Below are positions 1-7,483 of a stretch of DNA of 52,518 bases, piece by piece. Positions within the stretch are counted from its first letter, which is position 1. Every line of letters begins with the position of its first letter. A model generated the notes under the pieces. The model saw only the letters and a program-made list of their open reading frames with translations, was not told where the DNA came from and searched no databases. The stretch spans positions 1 through 52,518 of the forward strand of contig JAFYAH010000037.1 of NCBI GenBank assembly GCA_017540825.1. The letters run 5' to 3'. The DNA is from Candidatus Methanomethylophilaceae archaeon. GTDB lineage: Archaea; Thermoplasmatota; Thermoplasmata; Methanomassiliicoccales; Methanomethylophilaceae. Made by a program: the position numbers and the translations under genes.

Positions 1-177
1 CGTCTTGCTCTGCGCGCTGGAGTCGACCGTGACAGGATAGTACGTGTCGACCGGCGTGTCCGGCTGGGAGGGCCCGCTGGGCTTGTCCCCGCCGTTGTTC
101 ATCAGCACGACCGCGGCGGCTATCGCCACTATGGCGACGGCTACGACCGCGATCAGCGCCATTATTTTCTTATCCAC
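1..177 (-). CDS. secreted/lipoprotein-like binding protein, N-terminal part (cut by window edge)
   Basis: The 59 visible codons start at GTG 177 on the minus strand and stay open to the window edge. They encode a short basic start (MDKK), a hydrophobic membrane segment at about residues 5-22, then MNNGGDK and a Ser/Pro/Thr-rich linker. The same layout (membrane anchor, MNNGG, low-complexity linker) opens the two substrate-binding proteins at 14840-16234 and 51226-52518, so this is probably the start of another extracytoplasmic binding protein; that is inference because the domain itself lies outside the window. A TATA-like box on the minus strand (complement of gatttatgc, about 208-216) fits a transcription start near 187. 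No strong ribosome binding site is visible. Confidence 0.6.
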   Translation of the reverse strand, partial: MDKKIMALIAVVAVAIVAIAAAVVLMNNGGDKPSGPSQPDTPVDTYYPVTVDSSAQSKT

Positions 178-543
178 ATTATCACAACTGGATGTTTAAT
201 CCGATGTGATTTATGCTTGGCGTGTATTTCTTATTAAGTATCATCCAATATTCCTATACATACCCGAAACAGCATATCCTGTATGGAATCGTAGAGTGTG
301 CAACTCTATCGGTTCGAAGAATTGGTCTTGTTTTTTCCAGCAATGTTCTGTCAAATTCGATGGCAAGCGCAGCGCCTCGTCTTCGGTATGGATTGCCTGC
401 GAGAGCGCTCTACTAAAGATGTTCGAGCCTAGTTCGAACAACAGGATTCAGAAAAGGGTTCAGGACATGGCCGGCCATGTTGGGGGGGGGGCATGTGAAA
501 GGGAAGGCGAGAGGGGCAACCGCCCTCCCGTCCTCGTTCGGTG
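178..543. other. gene-poor interval with small hairpins
   Basis: I see no convincing gene in these 366 bases. The interval is more AT-rich than its neighbours near 200-320. It holds small inverted repeats at about 292-308 (TAGAGT/ACTCTA) and 420-439 (GTTCGA/TCGAAC), a perfect palindrome CATGGCCGGCCATG at 467-480, a run of ten G at 482-491, and a GAGGG/CCCTC hairpin near 511-527 that could end purM transcription. The overlapping short reading frames do not resemble known proteins. Confidence 0.5.
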
Positions 544-1560
544 TCAGTAATGGTCGTACAGTATGTTCCCCGGCTCTAGCAGGACTCCGTCGCCCTTCTC
601 CACGCGACCGACGACGTCTGCGTTGGGGTAATCCTTGGCTATGGCTTCCGCTGCGTCCGCTGGCGCGATGATCGCGAACCCCATGCTCATGTTGAGGGTC
701 TGGTAGATCTCCCTGTCGTCGATCTCGCCGAGCTCCTGTATCTTATTGAATATAGGGGCGGGCTTCACCGGGTCGCTGATGACGTATCTCAGGCCCTTCC
801 TCATCCTCAGGATGTTCCTCAGGCCCCCTCCGGTTATGTCGACGAGCCCGTGTACCGTATGCTCCGAGGTTATCTCCAGCACCTGCCTCACGTAGATTTC
901 GGTAGGGGTGAGGAGCTCCTCTCCGATGCTCTTCGAGAGGCCGGAGACCTTGTCGGTGTAGGCTATGTTGTTGGATTCCACGACCTTCCTCGCGAGGGTG
1001 AGCCCGTTCGAGTGTATGCCGGACGATCTCAGCGACACGATGAGGTCGCCTTCCTCGCACTTGTCCCCGGTGATGATCTTGTCCTTCGCCACGTACCCCA
1101 TGCAGGTCCCAGACAGGTCGACGCCGTTGATTATCTCCGGGAGGACGGCTATCTCCCCGCCCACGATCTCCATGTTGGACATCTCTGCTCCTTTCTGGAG
1201 GCCGATCCCTATGTCGCGGGTGATGTCGTCGTCGGGCTTGTCTATCGCGATGTAGTCTACGAACGACGTCGGCTCGGCGTTGACGCAAATGGTGTCGTTG
1301 ACGTTCATGGCGATGCAGTCTATCCCCACGGTGTCCCACTTGTTCAGCGCCTCCGCTATCATGAGCTTGGACCCGACTCCGTCCGTGGCCAGGGTGATGT
1401 ACCTGTCGCCGAAGTCGACCAGGCTCGCGAACAGCCCCGGGATGCGGACGTTCTGCCCTATCCCGGTCCTCTTGTACCCGATCTCGTCCACCAGCGCCTT
1501 GATCGCGCTGGATTTCCGGTCGATGTCGACCCCCGACTTCGCATATGTCCATCCGCTCAT
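544..1560 (-). CDS. purM: phosphoribosylformylglycinamidine cyclo-ligase (AIR synthetase)
   Basis: PurM closes the imidazole ring of 5-aminoimidazole ribonucleotide from formylglycinamidine ribonucleotide with ATP, the fifth step of purine synthesis in the cytoplasm. The 338 residues match the usual length. Family motifs are present: DGVGSKL at about 60-66, GIDCIAMNVNDT near 79-90, GGEIA in the middle, and SSGIHSNGLTLAR. The ATG at 1560 is supported by an AGGAGG ribosome binding site about 11 bases upstream. It ends with TGA. The next gene on the same strand lies upstream (flavodiiron protein, 55-base gap), so the two may be co-transcribed, although they share no obvious pathway. Confidence 0.96.
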   Translation of the reverse strand: MSGWTYAKSGVDIDRKSSAIKALVDEIGYKRTGIGQNVRIPGLFASLVDFGDRYITLATDGVGSKLMIAEALNKWDTVGIDCIAMNVNDTICVNAEPTSFVDYIAIDKPDDDITRDIGIGLQKGAEMSNMEIVGGEIAVLPEIINGVDLSGTCMGYVAKDKIITGDKCEEGDLIVSLRSSGIHSNGLTLARKVVESNNIAYTDKVSGLSKSIGEELLTPTEIYVRQVLEITSEHTVHGLVDITGGGLRNILRMRKGLRYVISDPVKPAPIFNKIQELGEIDDREIYQTLNMSMGFAIIAPADAAEAIAKDYPNADVVGRVEKGDGVLLEPGNILYDHY

Positions 1561-1615
1561 GTGGATCCTGCCTCCTAATGGCCTCGGTGGTTATTATACT
1601 AGCCCAGCAGCTGTC

Positions 1616-2803
1616 TCACTCCTTCTTTTCCGAGAGCAGGGCCTCCACAAGAGCGGGGACCTGGGCGAGGTCATCGTCCTCGGGGTTCCAGTTGGAGCGG
1701 ACGCACTCCTCGACGACTTCGAACCCGGCGTTCCTGAGCCTCTCCTGGAGGATCTTGACGGACTCTCCGCTCCATCCGTAGCATCCGAACGCCGCCGCGC
1801 GCTTGCCCTTGAACTTCACCTGGGCCATCATCTCCAGCAGCCCTGCTACGCTGGACAGTATCCCGTTGACGACCGTCGGAGAGCCGAGGGCTATCGCCTT
1901 GGACTTGAACATCTCGGTGATGATGTCGTTCTTGTCGGCCTTGGAGATGTTGAATACCTTCACGACCGTCCCGGGGGATTCCTTGTGGACCTCTTCCGAT
2001 ATGGCGCGGGCGATCTTCGCGGTCCCCTCCCACATGGTGTCGTAGACTATGGTGACCTGGTCCTCCTTGTATCCGTCCGCCCATTCGGCGTACTTCCTGA
2101 CTATCTGGAGGGGATCCTTCCTCCAGATGGCCCCGTGGGACGGCGCGATCATGTCGATCTGCAGCCCCATGCCCTCTATCTCGGCTAGCTTCTTCATCAG
2201 GGGCCCGGTGAACGGCCCGAGGATGTTGGCGAAGTACTTCATCGCCTCCTTCCACAGGGTGGTCTGGTCGGCCAGGTCCGCGAACATCTCCTCTACCGCG
2301 TAATGCTGCCCGAAGGCGTCCATCGAGAACAGGATGTTGTCCCCGGTCATGTACGTGGCCATGGAGTCCGGCCAATGGAGCATCTTCATCTCCACGAAGA
2401 CCAGCTTCTTCCCGTTGCCTATGTCGACGCTGTCGCCGGTCTTCACGACATGGAAGTCCCATCCTTTCTTCCCGTATTGTCCCTCGATGCTCTTCACGGC
2501 CGCAGCGGTGCAGTAGATGGGGGTCCCGGGGATCTCCTCCATGAGGGCGGTGAGAGAGCCGGAATGGTCGCATTCCCCATGGTTCGCCACGATTAGGTCG
2601 ATCTTCTTCAGGTCGACCTCCCTCTTCAGGTTCTCCACGAAATCGAACCTGTGCGGGGTCCAGACGGTATCGACGAGGACGGTCTTCTCCTCCTCGATCA
2701 GGTATGCGTTTTGGGAGGATCCGTGGTCTATGGAGTATTCGTCGCCATGGAAGGTCTCGAGATCCCAGTCCATGTACCCCACCCAGCTGACGTTGTTCTT
2801 CAC
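1616..2803 (-). CDS. fprA: flavodiiron protein, F420H2 oxidase type
   Basis: Flavodiiron proteins of methanogens reduce O2 to water with electrons from F420H2 and protect the anaerobic cytoplasm. The 395-residue protein has an N-terminal metallo-beta-lactamase-like domain with the diiron ligand motif H75-x-E77-x-D79-H80 (NHGECDHSG), further ligand motifs in LHWPDS, MDAFGQH and SHGAIWR, and a C-terminal flavodoxin domain from about residue 255 (IVYDTMWEGTAKIA) ending in the FMN-binding GCYGWSGE region. Length and domain order are normal. The start is a GTG at 2803; no in-frame ATG is better placed. No rubredoxin domain is attached. NO reduction is possible in this family, but O2 is the established substrate in methanogens. 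Confidence 0.93.
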   Translation of the reverse strand: MKNNVSWVGYMDWDLETFHGDEYSIDHGSSQNAYLIEEEKTVLVDTVWTPHRFDFVENLKREVDLKKIDLIVANHGECDHSGSLTALMEEIPGTPIYCTAAAVKSIEGQYGKKGWDFHVVKTGDSVDIGNGKKLVFVEMKMLHWPDSMATYMTGDNILFSMDAFGQHYAVEEMFADLADQTTLWKEAMKYFANILGPFTGPLMKKLAEIEGMGLQIDMIAPSHGAIWRKDPLQIVRKYAEWADGYKEDQVTIVYDTMWEGTAKIARAISEEVHKESPGTVVKVFNISKADKNDIITEMFKSKAIALGSPTVVNGILSSVAGLLEMMAQVKFKGKRAAAFGCYGWSGESVKILQERLRNAGFEVVEECVRSNWNPEDDDLAQVPALVEALLSEKKE

Positions 2804-2990
2804 TGTCTTTCTGATCGTATCACCCTGACGTGCGGGGAACGGCTCCGATGTTTCTTATGATTTCCGTGGGCATTCCGCAGGACAGCGTGAACCGGGAGCG
2901 ACGCGCTGCTTCCGGAAGCCTCTGCGCATCTGCGGCCATGAAGCGCGGCCCACGGCATCAGATTTAAATGCATGCGGTCATGCGCCATGC

Positions 2991-3677
2991 ATGGCAGACC
3001 TGCACGACCGCTGGGTGATGGAGAGGAGGAACGAGCACTACTACAAGCTGGCCAAGAAGCTTCATTACCGCTCCAGGGCCTCCTTCAAGCTCATACAGAT
3101 CGACGACAGGTTCAACATATTCGGCCCCGGGGACTCCGTCGTGGACCTGGGGGCATGCCCCGGAGGATGGCTCCAGGTCGCGCAGGAGCGCACTTGGCCG
3201 AACGGGAGGGTCATCGGGGTGGATCTCAGGTACATCAAGCCCCTGGAAGGGGTGGAGACCTTCGTCGGGGACATAACCGAGGACTCGACGATGATGGAGC
3301 TCCTGCGCAGGTTCGGAGGGAAGGCGGACGTGGTGCTGTCGGACATGGCGCCGAACATCGCCGGCCACTACTCCACCGACCATGCCCGCTCGATAGACCT
3401 CTGCATGTACGCCGTGGACGTGTGCGACCGCATCCTGAAGAAGGAGGGGAAGCTGGTCATGAAGGTGTTCATGGGCGACATGTTCCCTTCGCTGGAGAGG
3501 GAGCTCCAGAAGAGGTTCCAGTCGGTGAAGGTCCATTCCCCGGACGCATCGAGGCCCACCTCGTCCGAGGTCTACGTGATATGCAAAGGCTATCTCGCCA
3601 AGACCCGCGTGAAGGTGAAGGACGTCAAGCCGAAGGAGGAGAAGCCCGAGTTCACCGCCAAGGGCGGGGTGTTCTGA
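2991..3677 (+). CDS. rlmE: 23S rRNA 2'-O-ribose uridine methyltransferase (RlmE/FtsJ family)
   Basis: This is a SAM-dependent methyltransferase of the FtsJ/RrmJ family, which methylates the 2'-hydroxyl of a ribose in rRNA or tRNA. In 228 residues it shows SRASFKL (K33), the SAM-binding loop VDLGACPGGW (51-60), LSDMAPN (D118), LVMKVF (K158) and SSEVYV (E193), which give the complete K-D-K-E catalytic tetrad. A TATA-like atttaaatg sits about 25 bases before the ATG, so the message is probably leaderless. It is divergent from fprA and overlaps the next gene by one base (TGATG), pointing to a two-gene transcript. The exact target nucleotide cannot be read from the sequence; the C-terminal basic tail (about 205-228) is typical of archaeal members. 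Confidence 0.92.
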   Translation: MADLHDRWVMERRNEHYYKLAKKLHYRSRASFKLIQIDDRFNIFGPGDSVVDLGACPGGWLQVAQERTWPNGRVIGVDLRYIKPLEGVETFVGDITEDSTMMELLRRFGGKADVVLSDMAPNIAGHYSTDHARSIDLCMYAVDVCDRILKKEGKLVMKVFMGDMFPSLERELQKRFQSVKVHSPDASRPTSSEVYVICKGYLAKTRVKVKDVKPKEEKPEFTAKGGVF

Positions 3678-4420
3678 TGCCCGGCACGGCTCACGGGAAG
3701 ATCGTCTGCATAGGGTGGAACTACAGGTCCCACGCCAAGGAGCTGGAATCGGCTCTCCCTGAAGCGCCTACCGTGTTCCTGAAGCCCTCCAGCTGCCTGA
3801 TAGGGGACGGGGACGACATAGTCATCCCGGAGGGCGTCACCAACGTGCAGCACGAGGTGGAGCTCGCCGTCGTCATCGGGAAGAGGGCCAAGAGCGTCCC
3901 GGAGGACGACGCGCTCTCGTACGTCTCGCATCTGGCAGTCTTCAACGACGTCTCGGCCAGGGACATGCAGAAGGCATCGCGCCTCAGAGGGGACTCCTGG
4001 GACCTGAGCAAGGGGATCGACACGTTCGGGCCGATGTCGGAGCCGATTCCCTTCGACGGGCGCGACCTTCAGAATCTCGATCTGGTTCTGACCGTGAACG
4101 GCGAGGTCAGGCAGAGGGGGAACACCAGGGACATGATGTTCCCGGTGCCGTTCCTGATATCATACGTGTCCAGGTTCATGACCCTGGAGGAGGGGGACAT
4201 CCTGATCACCGGGACGCCCGAGGGGGTGTCCGAGATAAGGCCGGGCGACGTCGTCCGCGCGGAGATAGCAGGCGTCGGAACGGTCATCAACGCGGTCTCG
4301 GCACCCTTTTCGTCAAACCGGCGATATAATTGCAGATTGTGGTACTTTATTAACGCCAGATCACAATTTTTAATGATTCCTCAATATTTTATTATATTCC
4401 TAAACATACCATATATATAA
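3677..4420 (+). CDS. fumarylacetoacetate hydrolase (FAH) family protein
   Basis: The FAH fold covers acylpyruvases, oxaloacetate tautomerases and related metal-dependent enzymes; the substrate cannot be chosen from sequence alone. Motifs include GWNYRSHAKE at the start, FLKPSS, HEVELAVVIGK with the metal-binding glutamates, FNDVSARDMQ, and the family signature LITGTPEGVSEIRPGD near 178-193. The ATG overlaps the rlmE stop (TGATG), so translation is coupled. The domain normally ends soon after GVGTVINAVS. Here the frame runs on for about 37 AT-rich codons to a TAA inside the cbiM promoter, so the last residues (from about FSSNRRYN) look like run-on sequence rather than part of the fold. Confidence 0.88.
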   Translation: MPGTAHGKIVCIGWNYRSHAKELESALPEAPTVFLKPSSCLIGDGDDIVIPEGVTNVQHEVELAVVIGKRAKSVPEDDALSYVSHLAVFNDVSARDMQKASRLRGDSWDLSKGIDTFGPMSEPIPFDGRDLQNLDLVLTVNGEVRQRGNTRDMMFPVPFLISYVSRFMTLEEGDILITGTPEGVSEIRPGDVVRAEIAGVGTVINAVSAPFSSNRRYNCRLWYFINARSQFLMIPQYFIIFLNIPYI

Positions 4421-4518
4421 TATTTGTTGGATTAGTATGCCAAATCATTATTAATCAATTCTTGGTTGTGCTTGCCGTGCAGTCGGACGACTACGCCCGG
4501 CTGTTAAGGTGAAATCTC
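4400..4518 (+). promoter_or_regulatory. promoter and leader of the cbi transporter
   Basis: An AT-rich block with TATA-type sequence (about 4409-4424) precedes cbiM by roughly 100 bases, which predicts transcription from about 4440 and an untranslated leader near 80 bases. The leader contains an imperfect inverted repeat bounded by CCAA (about 4441) and TTGG (about 4463), a possible metal-regulator site. No cobalamin-riboswitch core is recognisable. Confidence 0.4.
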
Positions 4519-5193
4519 ATGCACATAATGGAAGGGTTCCTCGACCCGATCTGGTGCGCGGTATGGTTCGTACTCGCGATCCCGTTCGTGGCCTTCGGAG
4601 CCAAAAAAGTTATAGAACTCATGAGGGAGCACCCTGAGCACAAGATGACCATCGCCCTTGCAGGCGCGTTCATATTCCTGCTCTCGTCCCTCAAGATTCC
4701 GTCCGTTACCGGATCCAGTTCCCATCCTACCGGTACCGGGTTCTCCGCTGTCCTCTACGGGATCTGCGCCACGTCTTTCCTTGCGACCATCGTCCTGATC
4801 TTCCAGGCCATCCTTCTCGCCCACGGCGGACTCACCACCCTCGGAGCCAACATCTTCTCCATGGGAATCGCAGGACCTGCCGCCGGGCTCGGCGTCTGGC
4901 TCCTCCTCAGGAAGGCCACCAACAACATACCTGTCAGCATGTTCTTCGCCGCTCTGGTCGCCGACCTGTTCACCTATGTGGTCACCGCTTTCCAGATGAC
5001 CCTCAACCACGGCCAGTCGGTCACCGCTTTCGTCGACTTCATGACCAACTACGCCATCACCCAGATCCCTCTGTCCATCGTCGAGGGAATCCTGTTCTTC
5101 ATGTTCGCCATGTTCCTCCTCAACAACAAGCCCGAGATCTTCGACATAGCCGCAGGCCTAGGCAAGAAGGGAAGCAAGGGGGCCTCCGCATGA
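4519..5193 (+). CDS. cbiM: cobalt/nickel ECF transporter, substrate-binding membrane subunit
   Basis: CbiM is the metal-binding S component of group-I ECF importers. The 224-residue protein starts with MHIMEGFL; the invariant His2 and the free N-terminus form the metal site after Met1. Several hydrophobic segments follow, with the family stretches LAHGGLTTLGANIFSMGIAG and PVSMFFAALVADLFTY. It ends with TGA and overlaps cbiN by four bases (ATGA). Context (cbiN, cbiQ and two cbiO genes downstream) makes the assignment secure. Co2+ versus Ni2+ cannot be decided; methanogens need both, for corrinoids and F430. Confidence 0.95.
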   Translation: MHIMEGFLDPIWCAVWFVLAIPFVAFGAKKVIELMREHPEHKMTIALAGAFIFLLSSLKIPSVTGSSSHPTGTGFSAVLYGICATSFLATIVLIFQAILLAHGGLTTLGANIFSMGIAGPAAGLGVWLLLRKATNNIPVSMFFAALVADLFTYVVTAFQMTLNHGQSVTAFVDFMTNYAITQIPLSIVEGILFFMFAMFLLNNKPEIFDIAAGLGKKGSKGASA

Positions 5194-5474
5194 ACAGCAA
5201 GATGGTCTACATCGCAGGATTCGCGATCATCGCCATACTCGTCCTCGCCACGCTCGCCTACGGGGCCTCCCAGGGATTCGAGTTCGGAGGGGCCGACGAC
5301 GGCGCAGAAGGCGTCGTAGAAGAAGTGGACCCTGGCTACGAGCCCTGGTGGAACGGCATCTTCGGAGACTACGAGCTCCCTGGAGAGACCGAGAGCCTGC
5401 TGTTCGCGCTCCAGGCCGCCATCGGCGCCATAATCATAGGCTTCTTCATAGGTCGCGCGACCAGAAAAGCCTGA
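5190..5474 (+). CDS. cbiN: cobalt/nickel ECF transporter accessory subunit CbiN
   Basis: CbiN is a small two-helix protein that loads metal onto CbiM. This 94-residue protein has an N-terminal membrane helix (about 5-25), an acidic extracytoplasmic loop containing GGADDGAEGVVEEVDPGYEP and WWNGIFGDYELPGETESL, and a second helix (about 70-88) ending in a short basic tail. The size and the EPWW..IF motif fit the family. Its start overlaps the cbiM stop. A GC-rich hairpin followed by a U-tract lies directly downstream, so some transcripts may end after cbiMN. Confidence 0.92.
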   Translation: MNSKMVYIAGFAIIAILVLATLAYGASQGFEFGGADDGAEGVVEEVDPGYEPWWNGIFGDYELPGETESLLFALQAAIGAIIIGFFIGRATRKA

Positions 5475-5478
5475 TAAA

Positions 5479-5508
5479 CCGGGCCTCCGGGCCCATTTTT
5501 CTTTTTAG
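5479..5508 (+). terminator. hairpin with U-tract between cbiN and cbiQ
   Basis: GGGCC (5481-5485) pairs with GGCCC (5490-5494) around a four-base loop and is followed by ATTTTTCTTTTT. It lies inside the transporter cluster, five bases after the cbiN stop, so it would act as a partial terminator or processing point rather than an operon end. A weak TATA-like stretch follows near 5517-5528, which may restart transcription for cbiQOO. Confidence 0.6.
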
Positions 5509-5543
5509 AAACATAGTTTACCTATAAAGGTCACAGGGATCGA

Positions 5544-6365
5544 ATGTCAGAAGAAATGCAGATGGATACGCTCGCCTACAGCTCGAGGATGCTGAAGTGG
5601 GCGCCTTTAGGAAAGTTCCTGTTCGTCATCGCGGTGCTGATCGTGAACATCGTGACGAACTCTATGATGGTCCCCTTCGTGACCTTGGCGATAGGCCTGG
5701 TACTGATGGCCTACTCTACGAATTTCAAGATTCCTTTTTTCGTGGCGCTGGCCCTGGCCGAGGCGGTCCTGATACTGGCGATCGGCTGCGGCATGATATC
5801 GATCACCGGGGACAAGGCAGATCCAGCCATATGGGACACCAACCTCCTGTGGTTCGACGTGTACATGACGCACGACAGCTTCAACAAGGCATGGCTGGTC
5901 ATGTTCCGCGGAATAGCCGGGATGGCGGTCATGATGTCCTTCGCCACGTCCACGCCCATTCCCCACCTCTCCCAGGCCCTGAAGCAGGTGCACATGCCCC
6001 GCGAGGTCTCGGAGCTCGTAGTCCTCATCTACAGGTACGGGTTCTTTCTACTAGAGAGGCTGGACGCCATGTGGGAGGCCGCCCACTGCAGGATGGGGTT
6101 CAACGGGTTCATGAACACGATGAAGACCACGGCTTCGATAACCGTGGGGATATTCACGTCGTCGTCCAATCTTGCGGACAAGGCCCAGATCGCCTTGGAC
6201 TGCAGGAACTACCAGGGGTATTTCCCCATATACAACGCGCCGCCCAAGCTAGGGATCAAGTGGATCCTCGTCACCGTGGCCGCGGTGGCGCTGATCTATG
6301 TCTTCGGCATATACACCGAGGGATGGATCGACATGACGAAGCTGTTCTTCGGGGGGTCTGCATGA
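5544..6365 (+). CDS. cbiQ: cobalt/nickel ECF transporter, transmembrane coupling subunit
   Basis: CbiQ is the T component that couples the ATPases to CbiM. The 273-residue protein has hydrophobic helices at about 25-60 and 65-90, further segments near 115-140, and a C-terminal helix (about 240-262). The cytoplasmic region with ALKQVHMPREVSELVVLIYR, followed by ERLDAMWEAAHCRMGF, matches the coupling helices of this family. It follows cbiN after a 69-base gap containing a hairpin and overlaps cbiO1 by four bases (ATGA). Length is normal. Confidence 0.93.
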   Translation: MSEEMQMDTLAYSSRMLKWAPLGKFLFVIAVLIVNIVTNSMMVPFVTLAIGLVLMAYSTNFKIPFFVALALAEAVLILAIGCGMISITGDKADPAIWDTNLLWFDVYMTHDSFNKAWLVMFRGIAGMAVMMSFATSTPIPHLSQALKQVHMPREVSELVVLIYRYGFFLLERLDAMWEAAHCRMGFNGFMNTMKTTASITVGIFTSSSNLADKAQIALDCRNYQGYFPIYNAPPKLGIKWILVTVAAVALIYVFGIYTEGWIDMTKLFFGGSA

Positions 6366-7483
6366 AGGAGTGCATCTTCGAGACCGAGAACCTGGTCTAT
6401 TCGTACAGCACCAAGCAGGCGAAGCCTTCCTTGGACAACGTGAGCGTCGAGATACACAAGGGCGTCAGGACTGCCATCCTGGGCGCGAACGGCGCAGGGA
6501 AGTCCACCCTGTTCTACCATTTCAACGGCATCTTCAAGCCGGTCTCCGGCACCGTGAAGTACATGGGGAAGCCGCTGGAGTACACCCGCGAGGCGCTGAC
6601 CGAGCTCCGCAACGACATCTCCGTCGTGGTCCAGAACCCCGACGAGCAGATATTCTCCGCCACCGTGGAGGAGGACATAGCTTTCGGCCCGATGAACATG
6701 GGCATGGAGAGGGACGAGATCGAGCGCAGGATACAGGAGTCCCTGTTCAAGGTCGGCATGGAGGAGTACCGCGAGCGGCCCACCATCCAGCTCTCGTACG
6801 GGCAGAGGAAGAGGGTGGCGCTGGCCGGGGCGCTGGCGATAAGCCCGAAGGTCCTCATCCTGGACGAGCCCACCGCCGGCCTGGACCCCCAGATGTCGCA
6901 GGAGGTCATCGAGCTCGTGGAGCAGCTCTGCGAGGCCGGGACCACCGTAATAATCTCCACTCACGACGTGGACCTGGCCTACGCCTGGGCGGAGGAGATA
7001 CACGTGCTCATACACGGAGACCTGGTGTACTCCGGGGAGCCGGAGCCGTTTTTCGACGACCACGAGAAGGTCGCGATGACCGGGCTGGTGATGCCCCACA
7101 CGTTCTCCGTGAACTCCTCGGTGCAGAGGATATGCGGCAGAGAGGTCGCCCCGTACCCGAGGACGAACAGCCAGATACTCTGCAAGATGCTTCCCGAAGG
7201 CTCCAGGATAGGCAAGATAAGGCTGGTTCCGGTGGAGGACTCGCTGCCCGACGTCCCTGCGGAAGGCCTTCCCACGGGCATCTACGGCGCCATCACCAGG
7301 CGTCTGTTCAGAGCCGCCGGCAGAGAGCCGGACTATCATTTCAACGCCATAGAGTACTGCCTGATGGACGCCGTCGGAGGTAAGGACTCCGTCCTGTTCT
7401 GCGACGCGCCCATGAAGGACAGGGTCCTCGAGGTCATCGGGAGGATGGAGGCGTTCGGAAAGAAGGTCGAGGTGGTAATGTGA
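6362..7483 (+). CDS. cbiO: cobalt/nickel ECF transporter ATPase, copy 1, with extended C-terminus
   Basis: This is an energy-coupling ABC ATPase. It has Walker A GANGAGKST (41-49), the Q-loop VVQNPDEQIF, signature LSYGQRKR, Walker B LILDEPTAGLD and the switch STHDVDLAY. Start is the ATG overlapping the cbiQ stop. The ATPase core ends near residue 250; a further 120 residues (PYPRTNSQ, GIYGAITRRL, FNAIEYC, GKDSVLFCD) have no ABC motif but are matched in the next gene, so they form a shared extra domain. The paralogue pair suggests a CbiO heterodimer. It overlaps cbiO2 by four bases. Confidence 0.93.
   Translation: MKECIFETENLVYSYSTKQAKPSLDNVSVEIHKGVRTAILGANGAGKSTLFYHFNGIFKPVSGTVKYMGKPLEYTREALTELRNDISVVVQNPDEQIFSATVEEDIAFGPMNMGMERDEIERRIQESLFKVGMEEYRERPTIQLSYGQRKRVALAGALAISPKVLILDEPTAGLDPQMSQEVIELVEQLCEAGTTVIISTHDVDLAYAWAEEIHVLIHGDLVYSGEPEPFFDDHEKVAMTGLVMPHTFSVNSSVQRICGREVAPYPRTNSQILCKMLPEGSRIGKIRLVPVEDSLPDVPAEGLPTGIYGAITRRLFRAAGREPDYHFNAIEYCLMDAVGGKDSVLFCDAPMKDRVLEVIGRMEAFGKKVEVVM

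Noticed and set aside
482-491. run of ten G as a phase-variation tract
   Set aside because: It lies in non-coding DNA away from any promoter element I can place, so no switching effect can be argued.
4421-4518. cobalamin riboswitch upstream of cbiM
   Set aside because: The leader is about 80 bases and lacks the conserved B12-box core, and such riboswitches are rare in archaea.
6296-7339. 347-residue minus-strand frame
   Set aside because: It is a shadow of the ABC ATPase gene cbiO1, which has all its motifs on the other strand.
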